Source: Trileptium ribeirensis
Taxonomy: Eukaryota; Nematoda; Enoplea; Enoplida; Thoracostomopsidae
Direction of reading: 5' to 3'
DNA: 64,000 bases
Assembly (NCBI GenBank): GCA_030248225.1
Contig: JASANE010020131.1
Coordinates: 1-64,000, forward strand
The notes under the pieces were generated by a model, which searched no databases, had not been told where the DNA came from, and saw nothing but the letters and a program-made list of their open reading frames with translations. Shown piece by piece: positions 62,105 to 64,000 of this stretch (positions within the stretch are counted from its first letter, which is position 1; every line of letters starts with the position of its first letter). The translations under genes and the position numbers were made by a program.

Positions 62105-62728
62105 CCCGCCACAAAACCCTCAAGGTGCAATGTAGTTCATTGCACTGCCTCAGGCCTGTCTTCTGTAGTCATGAGGCAGATCTTTATCATCATTGGGTTT
62201 TATGCTAGATAATTAAAGCAATGGTGAGAACCAGCCAGGGGGCAGGAGTGCCAGGAGTACAGAGACCAGACACTGACCAGGATTTTAAGTGTTACCAAGC
62301 TGTCTGGCATTATACATTTGTGGATTTGTTGGGCTGCCTCATATTTCTGTTTACTTGGCTTTGTGCAGACCTCATCTTCACAGCCTGCTTTGTTCAAGGG
62401 TCTCCTCATCACAGATGGGCCCCCATGAATGGCTTTATTTCTGAATGTCTTGGTTGCCTTGAACAGTTCACTTACTATAAGTGCTTATGGTATGCTTATT
62501 AAATTTACAACAGCAGTAGTGTCTATAATCCATTAATAACTTTAAATGTTTTTTAAATAATGTAGAATGGAAGTATCAAAGAGATAGACCCTGTTTGTTC
62601 TTAAGGTTAAGTGATGAAATTTAACTGTTTCATGCCCAGAGAGATCTACATTTCAACAGTAGTCATCTTAGTGTGATTAGGCCAAAGCCAGCTAAAATTG
62701 TTTCATCTATGCCTCTGTCTTAAAACCC
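62105..62728. other. Block without CpG dinucleotides
   Basis: Between the CG at 62106 and the CG near 62728 I find no CpG in about 620 bp, although C and G are not rare. The surrounding DNA, including 61261-62040 and 63000-63500, has CpG regularly. A 93-codon + frame at 62221-62502 (MVRTSQGAGVPGVQRPDTDQ, with hydrophobic FVDLLGCLIFLFTWLCADLI) exists but has no recognised relatives. Origin unknown. Confidence 0.6.
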
Positions 62729-64000
62729 GGAGCAGATCCGTTCTAACTTTTGTGACCTCAGACGTGTGGAATGTGTCTGTGTAGAGATTTGGCCAGGGGA
62801 GCATGAGTTGTGCTGAGTTTTTGCCAGGGTATTCAAAATGTGAAGGAATCCCATGCCCTTCTTTGAGTTTGGTATCCCAACAGCGTTTATTTTGCCTATA
62901 TTTCATGACGAAATGTTAAGTAAAATGAAGTAGGCCCGCTGAAGAAGCATCTCAGAAAAAATAATAATAAAAGCTATATAGATATTGTAAAGGATTGAAA
63001 ATACTATAAATGATTTAAAAACCCCAGAAATGAAGCCCGGAGGGATTTCTCAATGAACCTGGAGGAAAAATTGCACACAGGTATTTTTCTTGCGCCGTAA
63101 CTGCAGGTCTGTATAAGTTCCTTCCACGAGGTATTATTCTCACTATCAAGGCGACACAAGCTCCCATGGGAGTGCCAGCTTTATGATGACGAGGCGTGAA
63201 TTTATGTCTACAAGGGAGAAACGAGCAATGCATTTACGTTCTATCTAACGAAATTTAACGAAAGATAATGCTTTATCTGTTGGAGATTGCACGATTCAGT
63301 TGTGTGAATCGTCAATTACTCGTAGGAAATGGATATGATACAACCATTTAGTTTACTCGAGGCTATACTTCTAGGATCGCGAACTTTGTACCTGTACAGC
63401 ATAGGGTATTCTAATTTACTTTTACAGCAGAAAGAAAATACTAAATAGCAGTTTAGTGAAATATATCATTTATTAAACTGTGGCAAAATTTAAGCAATCA
63501 AAATAAGGAATCAACGTACATGAAATATTCATGGTATCATAGGTCTTATGCTCCTTGGTTTTGAGCCCATGGTTGGCTACTTTTTCCAGAATCAAGGAAA
63601 AGTTTCCCCCGAATGGTGAAGTTGATACAGTAGCCTATTCGGTAGCGAATAATTTTACCGTAAGTATTGAACTTGGAGTGTTCAGCTAGAGGGCAAACCA
63701 GTTGACGGCATTTTTATATAACTTTTCATATGATTTTAGTCATTAATAATTATGTTCTGTTCTGAGATTGTTTTATATTCTGGGGTAAACTACAACTGTC
63801 GCTAGAAATGACTGTCATCTTTCAAACGAACGAGTCGAACAAACGATAATCATGTTTAGACACATTTTGGCTAAATTAGTTTTTGTATCGCTTTTTAAAC
63901 TAAAATCGATAGAGCTTATTACGAATATGGAAGCGTTGTGCTAAGCATAAATCTCGAAACAAAAAATCATATAATATAGGTAAATGCATTTTCTGTGCCT
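62729..64000. other. Right edge, RNGTT intron continuing
   Basis: No RNGTT exon or other gene recognised. A CGCTAGAAATGACTGTC word at 63800, followed by CAAACGAACGAGTCGAACAAACG, resembles an end of the small mariner-like elements, without a visible partner. Confidence 0.45.

Noticed and set aside
62221..62502. 93-codon frame with a hydrophobic segment as a membrane protein gene
   Set aside because: No recognised relatives, no supporting start or splice context; the hydrophobic stretch may be chance. Kept only as part of the CpG-void observation.
55886..64000. Search for the next RNGTT exon (P-G-CDD-LKWKP and the OB fold)
   Set aside because: No segment with acceptor and this conserved sequence was found; the gene is called as continuing past the right edge.

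Overview
The window is nuclear DNA of an invertebrate animal: AT-rich, intron-rich and loaded with transposons. Two conserved metazoan genes give the identification. Both lie on the + strand in tandem, and their exons were assembled by reading conserved protein blocks across canonical GT/AG junctions. Flotillin-1 (FLOT1) is cut by the left edge; its last six coding exons run from 5916 to the stop at 12921. The bifunctional mRNA capping enzyme (RNGTT) starts at 28657, and fourteen coding exons can be followed to 55885. They join without a frame break into 459 codons covering the RNA triphosphatase domain and most of the guanylyltransferase domain. The remaining exons must lie beyond 64000. The species cannot be named; APE-type LINEs, many hAT-like elements and ~1-2 kb introns fit many invertebrates, arthropods among them.

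Layout. 1-5915: a large FLOT1 intron with a hAT-like foldback element, old repeats and a 1150-bp hAT-like element inserted into another copy of itself. 5916-12921: FLOT1 exons, with a ~170-bp-period tandem array in one intron. 12922-28656: 15.7 kb without a recognised gene, containing small inverted-repeat elements, an exact 49 x 45-bp minisatellite at 23259-25463, two tandem duplications and a second copy of the ~170-bp array. 28657-55885: RNGTT, whose introns hold a decayed hAT-like transposon with its broken transposase, three further repeat families, a third 1150-bp hAT-like element inside another repeat, a G-rich foldback element, a 5'-truncated LINE, and a decayed duplicate of one RNGTT exon end. 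55886-64000: the next RNGTT intron, mostly one long dead LINE on the - strand carrying two nested insertions, then a block almost free of CpG.

The two genes are housekeeping genes with no evident functional link. Flotillin is a membrane-microdomain scaffold; the capping enzyme adds the 5' guanosine cap to nascent RNA polymerase II transcripts. Everything else supported here is mobile or repetitive DNA. No bacterial operon, CRISPR array, rRNA or convincing tRNA gene was seen. The most informative material is the transposon stratigraphy (three cases with an uninterrupted related copy in the same window), the minisatellite that is open on both strands, and the CpG-void block near the right end. 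All repeat calls were made by eye; copy boundaries are approximate unless a terminal repeat or target duplication is quoted.
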